Source of the DNA: Humibacillus xanthopallidus
GTDB taxonomy: Bacteria; Actinomycetota; Actinomycetes; Actinomycetales; Dermatophilaceae
Reading direction: 5' to 3'
Length of the DNA: 64,000 nucleotides
Assembly (NCBI RefSeq): GCF_006717145.1
Contig: NZ_VFQF01000001.1
Location: forward strand, 1,240,001 to 1,304,000
Positions 63,837 through 64,000 of this stretch are shown piece after piece. Numbering within the stretch: the first letter of the stretch is position 1; each line of letters opens with the position of its first letter. A program made the translations under genes and the position numbers. The notes under the pieces were generated by a model that ran no database searches, had not been told where the DNA came from, and saw only the letters and a program-made list of their open reading frames with translations.

Positions 63837-64000
63837 ATGTCCAACCCGAACACCCAGGCCCTGTCCGACGCCGGCGTCTCGATCTGGCTCGACGACCTGT
63901 CGCGCGAGCTGCTCGAGACCGGCAAGATCGCCGACCTCGTCAAGGAGCGCAACGTCGTCGGCCTCACCTCCAACCCGTCGATCTTCCAGGCCGCACTGTC
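63837..64000 (+). CDS. tal: Transaldolase, N-terminal part
   Basis: Only the first 54 residues are inside the window ([20 protein letters not shown], then [21 protein letters not shown]). The [13 protein letters not shown] start and [10 protein letters not shown] strand are diagnostic of bacterial transaldolase of the long (mycobacterial) type, which interconverts sedoheptulose-7-phosphate/glyceraldehyde-3-phosphate and erythrose-4-phosphate/fructose-6-phosphate. It is 5 bases after tkt and surely co-transcribed. The catalytic Lys is beyond the right edge. Confidence 0.95.
   Translation, partial: MSNPNTQALSDAGVSIWLDDLSRELLETGKIADLVKERNVVGLTSNPSIFQAAL

Overview
The window is about 71-72 % G+C and its genes point to an actinobacterium (Actinomycetota). 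The order Micrococcales, and within it the family Intrasporangiaceae (Janibacter, Knoellia, Tetrasphaera and relatives), is an inference from the gene set, not a measurement. Supporting signs are acVLRF1, DUF5703 and DUF3099 proteins, an InhA-type enoyl reductase beside FabG, an F420-type oxidoreductase, a sufR-BDCSU-sufT operon, and many genes whose -10 box lies 6-8 bases before the start codon (leaderless transcripts). I see 62 protein genes (the first and last cut by the window edges) and one tRNA. I see no rRNA, CRISPR array, insertion sequence or prophage. Genes are packed tightly and no gene-free stretch exceeds 300 bases.

Layout. 1-14.2 kb holds housekeeping and accessory genes: a phosphoesterase end, an aldo/keto reductase, a lipoprotein, an M20 peptidase, tRNA-Leu(GAG), an azoreductase, an MFS transporter, a HipA-like kinase overlapping a DUF3037 gene, an RNA methyltransferase, a TSUP permease, an SPFH/NfeD pair and an ABC ATPase. 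14.2-26.2 kb is rich in storage-polymer genes: divergent glgA/glgC (glycogen), then serB, cyanophycinase (cphB), cyanophycin synthetase (cphA) and, convergent to cphA, a second CphA-like gene that has lost the ATP-grasp domain and gained a TPR tail. 26.3-32.7 kb has fabG-inhA, small conserved proteins, a solute-binding/VWA fusion, moaA and SURF1. 32.7-46.9 kb has two ABC proteins, an enoyl-CoA hydratase, a MerR regulator fused to sliding-clamp domains and divergent from a GH63-like glucosidase, a FemX/alanine-racemase-like pair, a wax-ester-synthase-like acyltransferase, a zinc metallopeptidase and a small membrane protein. 46.9-54.2 kb is the SUF iron-sulfur operon ending in acVLRF1. 54.2-64 kb has psd-pssA, an ABC exporter pair, ctaA, a GNAT-Nudix fusion, ctaB, tkt and the start of tal.

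How parts work together. Glycogen, cyanophycin and a WS/DGAT-like enzyme suggest a cell that stores carbon and nitrogen in polymers. SURF1, CtaA and CtaB serve cytochrome oxidase assembly. The SUF operon supplies iron-sulfur clusters, MoaA among the likely clients.

Most unusual observations: (1) the octamer GTATGCCG/CGGCATAC, hand-counted about 40 times where about two are expected, balanced between strands, present in every reading frame and forming the arms of intergenic hairpins; (2) the ATP-grasp-less CphA paralogue with TPRs beside a complete cphA/cphB pair; (3) the MerR-sliding-clamp fusion; (4) the HipA-like/DUF3037 cassette; (5) a small family of dispersed palindromic repeats at convergent gene ends.
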